From Nomia melanderi (lineage: Eukaryota; Arthropoda; Insecta; Hymenoptera; Halictidae), in contig NC_135009.1 in the NCBI RefSeq assembly GCF_051020985.1, forward strand, positions 13,462,606 through 13,526,605: a DNA stretch of 64,000 nucleotides, written 5' to 3'. Positions within the stretch are counted from its first letter, which is position 1, and every line of letters starts with the position of its first letter. A model generated the notes under the pieces. It did not search any database and had not been told where the DNA came from. It saw only the letters and a program-made list of their open reading frames with translations. This document shows, piece after piece, positions 12,034-25,077 of the stretch. Position numbers and translations under genes: made by a program.

Positions 12034-12698
12034 AACAACTCACATAGAAAGGGACCACAGAAAAACAGGTTATACTCGGTAGTTTTGATTGCAACTTTCT
12101 CGAAAAAAGAACGTGGATACTCCCGATTTGTAATAAACAAGTCATTCGTTTGCAACCTCGTATTCCAAATATGAAAATTTCATCTGAGCGAAATGTCGAC
12201 ATTCGTCGGCAAAGGATTAAAAAGAATCGCACAAAAAGAAAATCGTATACAAAAGGACCGCAGAAAAACAGGTTGTACTCGATAATTTCGATTCCAACTT
12301 TCTCGAAGGAAGAACGTGGATACTCCCAATATTCGTAATAAACAAGTCATTCGTTTGCAACCTCGTATTCCAAATATGAAAATTTCATCTGAGCGAAATA
12401 TCCACATTCGTCCGTAAAGAGTTAAAAAGAATCGCACAAAAACAGATTTGACTCGACAGTTTCGATTGCTACTTTCTCGAAGCAAAAATGTAGATACTCC
12501 CAATATTCCTAACAAACAAGTCATTCGTTTGCAACCTGGTATCCCAAACATGAAAATTTCATCTATGTCGATATTCGTCCGCAAAGGGTTAAATAAACTC
12601 CCATAGAAAAGGACCACAAAAGCATATTTGACTCGATACTCTCGATTCCAACTTTCTCGAAGCAGGAACGTGGATACTCCCGATATTCCTAACAAATA
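11943..12698. repeat. Four-unit tandem array seeded by the right half of a family G element
   Basis: Units start at about 11943, 12138, 12342 and 12518 (176-204 bp). Each begins CAAGTCATTCGTTTGCAACC (first copy slightly changed) and holds ATGAAAATTTCATCT. Each then has a CGCAAAGGGTTAA-like MITE end and closes with TACTCCCNATATTC followed by TAACAAA or similar. The 205-codon open frame on the minus strand is a product of this array. Confidence 0.85.
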
Positions 12699-13439
12699 AT
12701 ACCCCCCGAAGTGGGTCATATCGACTCGTCGAACGGTCCCAGGGATAAACGGTCCTTCAGATCCGAGGGCGTTGTTCGAGCTCGTATCTTCGGACAACTA
12801 ACGAGGCATCTGGCACCGGTGCCCGATCGGCCGGTTGCCTTCGGAAACATCCAGTCGTAAAATATCTCGTTTCCCTTCTCTTCCACCTTCCCGATCTGCC
12901 TCCGATCTTCCTCTCTCTCTCTCGCCTTTTCTCCTCCGCGTTGTCTCGTTCGTTCGCCGGCGTTTCGGCGTCGCGCGAGAGAGAAAGACGGAGGAAGATC
13001 CCTTTCGAACAGGTGGCAGAGGCAGGTACCAACAGGTAGGAATCCGGGTCCGACGGCGCGGGTCAAGAAATGCATAAATTAAGCCCGGGGACGCGCGCGC
13101 TAAAGGGTCCAGCGGTGGTTCCCCGGTTACGAACCTGTAATTTATTCTCGGCTGCGAACCACGTCGCTCAACCGGCGTCGGGGACTATTCATTAAGGCGA
13201 GGGGATGGATTAAAGCGGGCCGCTTCGCTCAAATTTTAACGATTTCGACGCGCACGCCCGGCACGGTATCGGCTTCCACGTCGGTTTACCATTTGAATTT
13301 CTACGCGGCGGTTTTTCGATTCTATTTCGGTGTTTTTGAGGGAAGTCGGAGGGGTTGATGGAGATTTTTGTTGTTCGGGTGATCTTTGGTGGTGTTGTTT
13401 AGTAGTATTGTTTTATTGATGATATTGGTAGTTAGTGTT
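12699..13439. other. GC-rich non-coding segment
   Basis: It includes a pyrimidine-rich run near 12860-12940. Several overlapping open frames occur but none is recognisable. The composition falls to AT-rich after about 13330. Confidence 0.4.
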
Positions 13440-13800
13440 TTATTGATGGTGTTATTTTACTGTTAGTAGTAATTGTCGTTAGTATTATTATTATCGTTAC
13501 TATTACTAGTAATTGTTATCGTTACTTTACTACTAATTACTATCGTTACTATTACTATTAATTATTGTCATTGCTATTACTACTAATTGTTATCGGTACT
13601 ATTACTAGTAATTGTTATCGTTATTATTACTACTAATTATTATCGTTACTATTACTACTAATCATTATCATTACTATTCCTAACCAATCATTATCATTAC
13701 TATTACTAACCAATCATTACCATTACTATTACTAACCAATCATTATCATTACTACCACTACTAATCATTATCATTACTATTACTACTTATTACCATTACT
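13440..13800. repeat. Degenerate ATT/TTAC-type microsatellite
   Basis: About 360 bp of imperfect repeats on the theme ACTATTACTANNAATTNTTATC, with a transition along its length from TTGTTATCG to ATCATTATCATTACT variants. Confidence 0.8.
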
Positions 13801-14735
13801 TCATATCATCACCATCCCTCTATTCTACAGAACTAATGATATCTCTTTTTAGTGAATTTACTAAGGTTTGAGAAAAAGCTCACAAAAACCAAACTAAAAG
13901 CAATATTTACATAATCCAAAAAGCAACGTTCTCTTGCAATGAAATCAAACCATTTATAACGTTGTACAAATTTATTTTAAGTGTAGCGAACGACGATATA
14001 TCTCCCAACATTAAAAGTTCCAGAAACCGATAGCCACCGATTTATTCTTATTATCACTAATAACAAACCATCCGTCCAACACACCTAAAAACCATAAATC
14101 ATAAGCCCCGAGATGGATAACACCGATCGTGTTAACAATCGCCCGGCGACATTCCGAGTTTCTTTCACTTATTCCTCGCGAATTCAATTAGAATTTCAGC
14201 GGGGCGATTTGTTTAACGCGGCCACCCTCTCCCGGTTCCGAGCCACCGATCCGCGCGGACTGTCCGGCGATATTAACGTTTAATCTGTTACCGGGCTCGC
14301 GAGATATCTGGGGTAATTGCCGTGCAGGAGCATTTATAATCTCGCGTTCTTTCGGCTCGCGCGCGCCGCTTCATGCATATTCGCGCGGCCTCAGCGATAA
14401 GCGATGACGAGCCGCGGTAATTTCATACGAATTCCCCGGGAAATATGCGGACGACGCAGAATCACGGCCATTTTCAATTCGCCGCCCGTGTTTCGCGCTC
14501 CCCGCGACGAGCGCCGACGTATCGGGGACATCGGGCTTCGGCATCTGGAACCGGAAGTCGCGGGAAAGTCATTTACCGCCTCGCAATAGGAGCGTGCCAC
14601 GCTGTATCGCGGTGAATATTTTAAACGGAATTTGACTAATGCGAATGCTACTTAATTCTTTCCGGGTTGGATTGAATGTCGTTTTTCTGTTATTAACCCA
14701 TTGTGGACGGAGATTCTTTGATATGGGCAAAACCT
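13801..14735. other. Non-coding; AT-rich then GC-rich
   Basis: AT-rich to about 14100, then a CpG-rich block to about 14600 without a recognisable gene. Confidence 0.4.
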
Positions 14736-14988
14736 TTAACACTAGGTTGACGGGCATTTATTGTTCCATTATTTATATATTAATTATATATGAATTATAT
14801 ACATATTATAATTATTGTTATATTATTCTTAAGAGAATTGATGCTTTAGATTGTGGAAACTGGAGATTCGATAGTTGGTAATTGAGGCATATGTCAGTGT
14901 GATTACATTAATCAAAATCGGAGTAAATATTTACAAAATAATATTAAAATCCAATATGCGTCAATTTGACGCGTTCCGTGAACGTTAA
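14736..14988 (+). mobile_element. TTAA MITE family M
   Basis: TTAA-CACTAGGTTGACGGGC on the left and GCGTTCCGTGAACG-TTAA on the right bound about 250 bp. A near-perfect hairpin, GCGTCAATTTGACGC, sits just inside the right end. Confidence 0.6.
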
Positions 14989-16999
14989 GAGATAAAGATA
15001 AATTATATACCAATTGATTAATTAATAGAAAGAGAAACTACGTGCTGATCTCTTGCTGTTCAAGTAATTGAATGATTTGTCTGTGACAGTCTTCCAAATA
15101 TGAACATTTCGTCTTGTCGAAATGTCGACATTCGTTCGCAAAGGGTTAACCCTGAAGTTAGCGTATTTTTGATAAAAGTTGACTGTTGAATCCTTTTGCG
15201 TGTGATTGAAAGTATTTCTATTGATTCTTTCGAATTGAATGTTATTTTTACATTATTAAAACTACTTCTATCGGAGCTGTGAAAAGACGCTTTAAAATTT
15301 CGAGTATTATTCGAGTATTATTCAATAAATACTTGCAACTTCTATAACATTTTTGATAAAGTAGATGATTCCTTTCGCGTGTGATTGAAAGTATTTCTTT
15401 TTGTAATGAACACTGTCGAAAATATGTTGAGTAGATAAATGAACTGAATGTAACTGATATAATTTGAAATGAACAAAATGGCGTAATGTATTAAAATCAT
15501 TTACGTTCACGTTTTCGACGTTTCCTAGAGATAACGTTACAATCGTTGTAGAAAAAGTCGAAAAATCAGAATAAATAATTGCAAGTTAAAATTTCAGGTG
15601 CCCTCTGTGTCTTCGGTAGAAATTGATTGTAATGCTTCAAGATAAATATAAATATAAAATAAGCATAGAATTTTTGTCCTAATGAATTCTAGACAATGAA
15701 ACAGTTCTGTCGAGAAAGGAATCATAAGACAAAAAGTTAACACCAGGACTACAAAGCGTTTAAACCAACTTCGTCAAGTTCCTTCACAGAAACTGTAACA
15801 AAAGAAATCAGGAATTTCGATCTATTAATTCCACTACTAATTAAACGACAAACCCTCGATCTATGCTTCTCTTCCGCAATATTTCAAAGTTCCGCGTACA
15901 ATTTGCTATCTCGCGACGAAAGTTTCCAACGTTTTCTAAAATCTCCATCCGCGAAGGGTTAATCCGGGCCGCGCCTACGGGTGTCGGTTCATTGTTCAAA
16001 GAATCCGATCTCCTTTCGGCCCGGCGACCGCTAATTTACAATTTTTATTTCATTCCGGGCCCTCGCGTGTCGGGCGTATGGAAATTTTTATGTAAATCCG
16101 ATCGCGCGTTATCGAAACTGGAATTCTCAACGGGAGTTCATTAACGATAACGGAGAATTTACTACGCGCCATGAAAGTCCGTATGAATCTTTCATTTCGC
16201 TGTTTAAAGAGAATAAATGCATTATTTATCCCGACCGTTTATACGAAATACAAAGAAAAATCCCGGTGCAAATATTACGTCAACAAGTGGTCCGGTCGGC
16301 GTTTAAAATGCAAATTCGACGCTCGAAGAAAAACGAGACGAGCGAAAGATTATGGGCATCGTTCGACGAAAAAATTCCATTCGATGACTTCTGCTCCCCC
16401 GCGGCGGCGACGCGCGCGTACGAGCGTGTAACGCGTTCATTAGCTCGTTTCGAGCGCATTGAACGCCGGCCCCGAATTGAAGACCGCGCGCAGGACGCGG
16501 AAAAATTAGAGGTCTCTCCCTTGTTCGACCTTTAATCCCTTTTATTTCTGTATATTAAGCTAAAAGCTAAAAGGCTCGCATGCGCCAATAATTGTCCCGA
16601 TACCCTTTTTTTTCCAACGAACGGCCATTACAGTTTGAATCGATACGCTCCCGCCGTTTTCCACAAAATGGCGGACACCGCCGGCCGGCGCCAGCGAACG
16701 CCTCGTCGCGACGGCGGCGGCGGTTTCTCTTTCGAAAGGGTAATTATTTCAATTCTGCAAGGTACACGGAACATCTGTCGGTGCCCGTGATTCCCGTAAA
16801 AAGATGAGGGAACCGGAAACAACGGGGCTACGGGATGAAGTTGTAACTTACGAGGAGGCGCCGCCGAGTGTTTGATGTTAACTCGAAGGAAACTTCCGAA
16901 GTTTGTAGACGCGGCTTTAAGGGGGAGCTACTTAAGCCGCGTTTTCTAGGAATCCGAGTTCGCGGCTCGATATAGGCTGGGAAAATTGAATACCGGCTT
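14989..16999. other. Non-coding; AT-rich with MITE fragments, then GC-rich
   Basis: A family G right end is at about 15060-15150 (GTCGACATTCGTTCGCAAAGGG-like). Two copies of a CTTTTGCGTGTGATTGAAAG-like phrase occur near 15194 and 15373. From about 15960 to 16970 the DNA is CpG-rich with no recognised gene. Confidence 0.4.
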
Positions 17000-17240
17000 T
17001 TAACACGTTGCGCACTAACGGGAAATCTCGATTTTATATGGAGACACTTAGCTGTGCGACTTCGGTAATTACCACAGCATTGAAGAAAATATAAAGTTTC
17101 ATTCGAATCGGTTATCTATTTAAAATATATTACATAACAATATGATACTGAGTTTTTCTATATATAACGATATAAGCTGACTTCAGTGAAAATTGCCATC
17201 ACAATTCAGTTTTCTGAAAATTAGCCACGTAATGTGTTAA
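17000..17240 (+). mobile_element. MITE family D
   Basis: TTAA-CACGTTGCGCACTAACG and CACGTAATGTG-TTAA bound 241 bp. The core ACACTTAGCTGTGCGACTTC recurs near 25730 (minus) and in the 51.05-51.70 kb repeats. Confidence 0.7.
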
Positions 17241-17340
17241 AATGAATATCATTAGCGACGAGAAATCGATAATTTGTAAAATCATAATTTTGTGATATGT
17301 CAGCAACTCCTACCAATTTTGATAGTAGTCCTACTGAACA

Positions 17341-17580
17341 TTAACACGTTGAATGCCATAGGCGTCACCGGTGACCAACCAAATCGAATTACTACAGTTC
17401 ACTCGATTAAACCATGATTATTTGAAAATATCTCTATATTATAAATAATGCTAACTAATCTGGTGACATTCGGCTAGATGAACCTGCAATAACAATGCAA
17501 TTCAATCAAGTGATTTAATATTATATTTTTCAAAATTATCCGGTATTTTTCGTTCGCAGTATCATCTCAACATTGAACTT
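17341..17580 (+). mobile_element. MITE family E with CACCGGTG palindrome
   Basis: TTAA-CACGTTGAATGCCATAGG starts the element, and the palindrome GTCACCGGTGAC follows within 40 bases. The right end is degenerate. Related copies are at 39011-39211, 43611-43840 and 51165-51407. Confidence 0.7.
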
Positions 17581-19100
17581 CGTTATTTATCGTTATTTAT
17601 CGAGACGTTGCAAACTTTTCAAATCTACTAACATTAACCTTTGTCTTACAATATCAAATTAAACTCGTGACAAAGATTTCTAACTTGGTTCAACAAATAT
17701 AAACACTATTTAATTATTTCCAATTGAAATGAAACATCTTTCATCAGCAACTTCTACAGTTTAGAGTAAATCCATACACAAACACCATAAAATTTTCCAT
17801 TCAACTAATGAATTATTAACTAGCCCTAACAAGTGCATCAGCGAAATGAAATCGCAGCGCAAGATTAACTAAAACCGAACGAGAATCACTGAGAAATCGA
17901 TTCCGCGACGGAAATATTGACAAACGACTCGAACTCGGACTAAAAAGACCGGCGACTATAATAGCCGGCGTGGCTCGTGCATTTACGAGTAACGCGAGTG
18001 CATAGGACATAAACTAGAGGGATGTTCGCGAAACTTTTGAAAACACTATTACTTTAGTTTCAAGGTACAATAATAAAGTTCCTTAACACCGAGCGTACCG
18101 CGTCGAACGACTGGCTCCGAAGTTTGATTTAGAACTCCGCGATTTCTTCCGTCGCGCGGCGGTCTTTGTCCGGTAATAAGAAAATCCGAACGAAGGCGAC
18201 GGGTTGGAAAGGGTTGGAAAACGCGTCGGTGGAGGTGGGGTGGTGGTTGCACGCCGGTTCGTAGCCATCGCTGGAGGGTAGAGACCGGCCCGGGCCGTGG
18301 TTAGCCAAGTCTGGGTATGAGTTTGGCTCATCTTCAGTTCAGTTTTCGAGCCACCGGGAGGCTGGAACGAGATGAGTTGGAAACGGAAAGGGGGTGGATC
18401 CTGTAAATTGAATGACTTTGCCCTGTTATACGTTACCCACCGGCTTCTTTGCTTTATGCCCCCTGAAATTGGCCGAACTGCGCAGATTCCATTATAGACA
18501 AGGAGTCGGCACGGCCTAGCCAGATCGTTCGACGCCATTTCCGCATGTATTATGCATGCCCGGACAAATTTCGTCATCCCCCGCGGCCTGATAAGCGGAC
18601 CGTCCGCCATTTGTTATTTATTTTCCTTCCATCGGCGAACGGGAGATCTTGGATCCCGCTGGATCCGCGCGACCGTCGAATTATTCAACCCTTTCTCGAG
18701 AAACTTGTCGCTGGAAATATTCAATTTTTTTTGAGTGAGATACACGTGACGTTTTTCTAAAGTAACTTAACCGTTTGAGTGCTGAGTGCTATTGTTTGTC
18801 AGTATCAATTATAATTTTCTTAGTATGTTTTAGAGAAATAAATCAAAGTAAATTTATTTGAATGTTGTTTTTTGATATTTTTTTGTAATAACACAATATT
18901 TGTGATCTCATTGGATAACTACTCTTATTAACTTTTTGGCATACACACCCAATCACTTGCGCATTTTGGGTGAATAACCACAAAAGTTGTTTAAACTTTT
19001 CGTTATTAAAACGAATGTATTTTGTAATTTTGAAGTTACTGAGTATAAGTCGATTAATTATTCAATTTCGTCGGTGATTTGGCGGTGAGGAATTAAGTAA
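17581..19100. other. Non-coding; AT-rich flanks around a GC-rich block
   Basis: A GC-rich block spans about 18080-18720. An open frame of 175 codons on its minus strand has no recognisable domain. A TTAA-CCGTTTGAGTGCTGAG sequence near 18768 resembles another MITE end. Confidence 0.35.
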
Positions 19101-19285
19101 ATCAATTTTGCGTATATTGATGTATGACTTTGAAGTTTCAACTGTTAAACAAAGCTAATTCGGTAATTAGCTACTGCACTAATTTCGGTAAAAATCAATT
19201 TTATCTATATTGATGTATGATTTTGAAGTTTCAACTGTTAAACAACCCCAATTCGATTGCTCGGTGGTTCCAGTAATAGCTACTG
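19101..19285. repeat. Tandem duplication, about 92-bp unit
   Basis: AATCAATTTT, TATTGATGTATGA, TTTGAAGTTTCAACTGTTAA and an AATTCG block occur twice in the same order. Confidence 0.75.
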
Positions 19286-20402
19286 TACTAACTTCCCATT
19301 AATCAATGCAATTACGCTCGACTAATCGACATTACGAACGAAACACCTGTCAGCGGCGAAGCCATCTTCCAAGGAAGCACGTCGGCAGTGCCTATTATTC
19401 GCGAGAACGGTTACAGCCGGTTGAGAACCATGGTTTTCCGTGGCCGAGTTCGCTGAAAGGAAACCATCGCTCCCCGGGGACCGGCCGTGCAAAAAGACTC
19501 GGCTATTACAGTTGTTGAGTTCGTATAAAGTGATGCAAATGAGGAGCCGCATTTGCATGTTTGAAAAAAACCGTGGACACACGAGACGCTCTTAAAAAAT
19601 GTGCGTTACCCCGAAGGGAATTCCCGCGGCGGAGCGGAAAATGTAGGAAATTTCTAAATTGCGCCTTGAAAACCGTCGCGCCCTCGTAAAACTTCGGAAC
19701 GAATATGAATCCCTCGGAAAGTGAGAGGAGAGAGGAGAGAGAGAGAGAGAAAAAAAAAAGGGAAATAACGTCGTCGGCGTCGGTGACACCGCGACGATGT
19801 AAATTGCGAAGGAATAATTGAAGATTCCTCGAATGAATCCCATCGTTCCCCGCCCTTAAACGCGTTACCCCGTTGATACCGAATTCTCAATTGAATTTTG
19901 CAAATCTGTACGTTATCCACTTGTCTCTTTACAGTCGAAAATTCTGCAGTAGAAATATTCAACGTTTTTCAGTGAGATATGAACGACATTCGAAACGAAT
20001 GGGAAAATGTACATTAACTCCTCCGTACGACGAGTGAGACTCGTGATGAGATTTCTAAAGTAATTTAACCCTCTGTAGGCCCGTGTAACTTTGAAGTCAC
20101 GTATCAATATATTGGCATCTTGTTGGTTTATTTCATTTTGCACTCGAAGTGCTGAATATAATTAAGTAATCAGTTAACTTAAATTTTTATACGCAATGTG
20201 CTAACCAGTTAAGCGTGGAATTTAGCTTGAAAAATCTCTCATTGCGCGCGATAAAATGAAAAATTGAAATGTATACTCATCAAACGCAGGAGGAATGCAC
20301 CTAGGGTATATTTCAATGAACAGCCACAATAAAGTAAAGAAGAATTACGTGTTTATCAGAAAAAATCAAGAATTCATCGTTGAAAGAATTAGTATTCAAG
20401 CT
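19286..20402. other. Non-coding
   Basis: GC-rich to about 19860, including a GA-rich tract at 19726-19760. AT-rich sequence with partial TTAA-CCCTCTGTAGGCC and AGTTAAGCGTGG MITE-like ends follows. No gene was recognised. Confidence 0.4.
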
Positions 20403-20613
20403 TTAACACTAGAACTGCGTACCAGTCACTGCTTTCGATTTTCTTGTTTAGCAATTATTGATATCGAAGCGTTGAATATTCGAAATGATTTTGAAAATAG
20501 TTTCATTTCAGTACTATAACGAATGCCTGAAGAAACTGAGAATAATCTATTGTTACAATGTTTATGAGAATTGCGTATTAATCGTATTAAATGCTCGGTA
20601 GTCCCAGTGTTAA
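20403..20613 (+). mobile_element. MITE family F, full length
   Basis: TTAA-CACTAGAACTGCG and CGGTAGTCCCAGTG-TTAA bound 211 bp, with the family core TTATTGATATCGAAGC. Confidence 0.8.
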
Positions 20614-21470
20614 CAAGAATCCCCTAATGTTCCCCATATCGACGCATTATACAATATAATAAATAACACTATAATTCCTACATCAAACTTAGCGAATCTC
20701 CTCAAGCAATTAATATTTCACTAACATAAAATCGCCACGATTTCCCCAAAAATTCCACAAAGCGTCATCGAGCCGCTCATCAAGCAGTTCTAAAGAAACA
20801 GCGCAAACGATTCGAACTTCCCCAATTATACAGAAGGCGAAGAAAAGTTCCAGAACAAATTGATTCAGCAACAGCGAAACGTGCAAGCGACTCGCGTGTA
20901 GAACACAGAATAATTGGATCTAGGTAATTCTAGGGTCAAACGGTCGTTACGAGGCTCGGTAATTGAGACGAATCTAAGACGATCCAATGAATACGATTCC
21001 CAGATACGCCAATCTCGGCCGATCCCGCTGTCGTCGACGTCGGTCGAGTCGGAACAAAGAGACGCGACGGAAGAACGGGGGAGGGTAGAAAAAATACGGG
21101 AGGCCATCTAATTCGAGACCTAATTTCACGGGAGCGACCAACACAAATATTTTCATCCCCCCGCCTGCCGGAGGATATTCCGGCTAATACAGAGATCCCT
21201 TCGCCCTTATCGTTCGCCGGTCGTGTACAAGTGTTGTTTATCAGGCTCATGTCACTTATAGCGGTGCTCCGGAGAGCCCGAAATTCGAGGTAATCACGCT
21301 CCCCTTGATCCCGAGATCGAGGAGGATCTCAGTTTTCCACCCTCTTCTTCGCGACTTTCGTCTTCTCGGCTTGTCGTCTCGTTCCTCCCATCACCCCCTC
21401 CCCCCCTCTCTATATCCTAGGAATATCCCCAACGAAAATCAGTTGTCTGGTCCAGGCCTAACCCATAGGA
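20614..21470. other. Non-coding, becoming GC-rich
   Basis: No gene or clear repeat was recognised. Overlapping open frames at 20865-21250 on both strands look compositional. Confidence 0.35.
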
Positions 21471-22400
21471 CGAAACGAATGACTGATCTCCTCGTTCGAT
21501 CTTTTCTGTCTGTATTCCTTTCTTGGTTTTTTATGCTTTTCGCTATCTCTGTCTTTTTATGTTACTATTCATTTGTCTTTCTTGGTCTCTCTGCTTTATT
21601 CATTCTGTTTTTTCCTGTTCGCTGAATTCTGCTTTTTACACCGTTCGTTTAATTCTTCCTGTTCTATGTTTATTGTCCCTTTTATTTTCCCTTGGTTTAA
21701 CTTTTTCTCTCGCCATTTCTCTCTTTCCCTTTGACAAACCTTTAGCTATCTCTCTGTTCGGTGTCCTCATAGTTTAACTTTCTCTCTCTCTCTGTTCTTG
21801 ATTCTTTGCTTAATTCTTTCTGCTTTTTTCCTCCGTTTGCTCAGTTCTCCGATTTTTTCACTGTTTGTTTAATTCCTCCTGTTCTGTTTCGTTCTCTCTT
21901 TTATTTTCCCTGGTTGAACTATTTCTCCTGGAATCTCTCTTATTTTCCCTCTTCCTTGCTCTCTTCGACGCTCTCGCCATTTCTCTCTTTTCCTTTGCAA
22001 AACCTTCAGCTATCCCTCTGTTCGTTGCTCTCAAAGTTCAACTTCCTCCCCCTCTATTCTTAATTCTTTCTACTTTTCCCTCTGTTTGCTCAATTCTCCT
22101 ATTTTTACAGTTCGTTTAATACTTCCTGTTCTGTTTCGTTCTCTTTTATTTTCCCTTGGTCCAACTATTTCTCCCACAATCTCTCTTCTCCCTCGTCCTT
22201 GCTCTCTTCAACTCTCTCCCTATTTCTCTCTCTATTCTCTATTTTCCTTTACCAAACCTCATTTAGCTATCTCAACGTTCGTTGCTCTCATAGTTTAACT
22301 CCCTCCCTCTCTCTCTGTTCATTGCTCTCATAGTTTAACTCTCCCTCTTCCTCTCCACATCCAGCTCTCTCTCTCCCTCTCTCTCTCCCACCCGTTTCTC
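21471..22400. repeat. Long polypyrimidine tract with a tandem unit of about 220-250 bp
   Basis: The plus strand is overwhelmingly C+T for about 900 bp. Within it TTCGTTTAATTCTTCCTGTT-like phrases followed by TTTATTTTCCCTTGG recur near 21641, 21861 and 22108. This indicates an old three-unit tandem array rather than simple repeats alone. The hydrophobic open frames here are artefacts of the composition. Confidence 0.75.
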
Positions 22401-22966
22401 ACCCTCTCAACGGAGAAGAAAATAACGCTGGCATACGGGATATTACACGGCGCGGATGTTAACGTCCGGCTGTATTTTTTTGCGGGGTCGCGTGGTCCTG
22501 GGAGAGGGCAGGGACTCGGGACATATAGCTCTGTCAGATAGCGGGAATGCTGTAAATCTGTGCATTATACATGACAGCGAGATCAGCGCCATTCGTTATT
22601 CCGTTGGGTAGCGCGGGGGTCAAGCGGGCCGGGCGCAGAAAAAGGGGGACGTGAAAAATTACTGGCACGGCCGGCACTTACCGAAACGAAGCTTTCAGGG
22701 AGCATCCGCCCCTGCGGAACACTTGCCAGAAGACTAGTTTACGGAATTGAAATAATCGGCGGTTCCCTTCTTTTTTCTTTTTATTTTTTTAGACAGCACT
22801 GGTAGATGGGGGGTCTTAAAAGATACCTAGAGCATAGTGCTCTCCACCCTTTTAATTCGAGAATTACTGGTTTACCAACAGGGACTTCTATTTAGCAGAC
22901 TGTAACAGCTACTTTGGTATTTGGAATGGAAGAAGAGTTTCGGAAGTCTTATAGAAATCCTGCAAG
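22401..22966. other. Non-coding
   Basis: GC-rich to about 22760 and then AT-rich. No gene or repeat was recognised. Confidence 0.35.
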
Positions 22967-23235
22967 TTAACATTATTCCTACCGCGACCAGTCGAATGAC
23001 TGTCGTATTACTGCTGTAATATTTTACTATCGACAATTTGTAAGAAATACAACAGAATTTTCCATTCTACTTCAGGTGGAGATTTCATTTGAAGATAATA
23101 CATTGATGATAGCAATAGTTGTTTGCTTTGATTCGTGGGTAATGAATAACATTGATTTCTGTTAAATTAGTTTAGAAATCTTCATCGCGAGTCTCATCTT
23201 AACACTATTCCTACCGCGACCAGTCAAATGACTGG
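22967..23235 (+). mobile_element. TTAA family J end sequences, two copies
   Basis: TTAA-CA(T/C)TATTCCTACCGCG occurs at 22967 and 23199. Each is followed by a hairpin of GACCAGTC and its complement (GACCAGTCAAATGACTGGTC in the second). Neither element's far end is clear. Confidence 0.5.
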
Positions 23236-25077
23236 TCTGTAGCACAACTTATATTTCTTAATACAGAATGAAGATAATAGCCAATTTAACAGTATACAAA
23301 TATAGTTTCTTTTATTTAGAATTGTATAATTCACATTTTATTCCTCTTCACCGCATTTTTCACAAATAGGTTTGTCGATTGTACATTTCCTCTAACGATT
23401 AACTTCCAATTCTGCGTTTCTGGTTTTGCTCTGAATTTCTTAATTTGGTTTTGCATTTCTAAACTTCTGCGTTTCTAAATCTCCACCGAATACAATATCC
23501 TTCAGCGTTAACTTGCCTTATAATATCCAGACACGAAGATTTCTAATATGGTTTAACAAATACAAACGTCGTTGAGTTGTGCTGAGTTCAAACAAAACAT
23601 TATTCTTGTTAGCAATCACATAACACAAATATCGAATTATGCTAAGTTCAAACGAAACATTGTTCTTGTTACCAATCGCATAACACAAATATTGAATTGC
23701 AAGTTTAACGCTAAATCTACCGAGTTAAATGTACCTTTTGAAATTTCTCTATAGGAACTCCAAGAGTGCATCTATTGAAACTTGAACTGCTAAATCAATT
23801 TCTTCAGCAATTTCTCAGAGAAACATCATTACCTTCCTAATAATTGTAAAATGAAGAAATCAGGTCATTCTGACCCGTTTAGTACTTTGTCTTAAACGAA
23901 ACATTGTTCTCGTTACCAATATACATGCTTCACAAATCTCCACAAAAAGATCATGGAATATCTTCCACCACTGCATCATTAACGATAAATAATCCAACAA
24001 ACGCAATCCCAAAACAAAAGGACAAACAGTATTCCACGTTCGTATTCCACGAACAATCCTCCGAATTCAATTCACCTTTCACCCGCGATCGCCCCTCGAC
24101 CCTCCAAACTGAAGATACCTAATTAAAAAGCGAGCGCAGCCCGGGAAGAAAGAAACACAGCATCCTCTTCACGATCTCCATACACTCAATAAAGAATCAA
24201 AGCTCACGTCGCTGCGAACAGGGAGAACAGCCCGCGCGCGATTACAGTCCGCGGAATTGAACAGGATTTTAAAACGCGGCGAACGTAGCCGCGCCGTTGG
24301 CCGTGGGACAATACGAAAATCTGTATAGAGCCGGAGCGTCATTACCGGTCCCGCGGTCGTTGCCGGCCGACATAATAAAAACCCATGTCGAATAAAGTTT
24401 TTATCGGCTTGTTAATTTTCGAGGCGGGCGTCGAATCATTCGCCGCCGGGGATTTCGCTTCTGAAACAATTCCGCGTTATCATTGTTCCTTTCGGTGCCG
24501 CGGGGCTAACGTTATTTATTCTACGAGTGGAAGCGAGGGGGAACGGTGGGGTAAAAAGTTGACACGCAAACTGCCTTCGCTACGGATCCCGGGGATGATG
24601 TATTTTCCGTGAGGAGGACGAGGAGCGCGCCGAGGAGGAGCGGGCGCAGGGGTCGGAGGGCAAGGGTGCGAGCCGGCTAGCCGTGCAAAATCCGAACGAG
24701 CGAATTGAACGTGCAGGTGTCCGTAAATAAACTTGCATCGAGTTTGTGCAGCAAACCGTTGAACGTAAAGGGTAGTTACGGTCTCGCGGGTTCCGCTCGC
24801 TCTCCCACAAAGGTCCCCTGTTTCCCGAGCCGCGGCCGATTTTTATTTCGGCCACTCCGCTTCCTCGTGGCGAGCCTCGCCTGTCGTCTTTGGGCTGCCA
24901 TCGGTCACGTAATTATACCCCGGTTCGGTTATCGGATTTTCGAGTTCGATGTGTGCTGGGGAATTAGTTTGATGAATATTTCTGTGAATTATTTAGATCG
25001 GTGTGTAACCTTGTGCTATGCCCCGTTTGAGTCTTTTTAGAATTCTTGTGTTCCTCTATGTAACATGTGTGTAATTT
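23236..25077. other. Non-coding; contains a 63-bp tandem duplication, then GC-rich DNA
   Basis: At about 23572-23697 a 63-bp unit (TTCAAACRAAACATTRTTCT, CAATCRCATAACACAAATAT) is repeated twice. GGTCATTCTGACC occurs near 23862. From about 24120 to 24930 the sequence is CpG-rich with no recognised gene. Confidence 0.45.

Noticed and set aside
11943..12698. Regularly spaced repeats resembling an array with spacers
   Set aside because: The units are contiguous and about 200 bp long in eukaryotic DNA. There are no short identical repeats with unique spacers, so it is not CRISPR.
12180..12797. 205-codon minus-strand frame with internal protein-level repeats
   Set aside because: It is produced by the 176-204 bp tandem array derived from a family G element. 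The repeats are DNA-level and the family is non-coding elsewhere.
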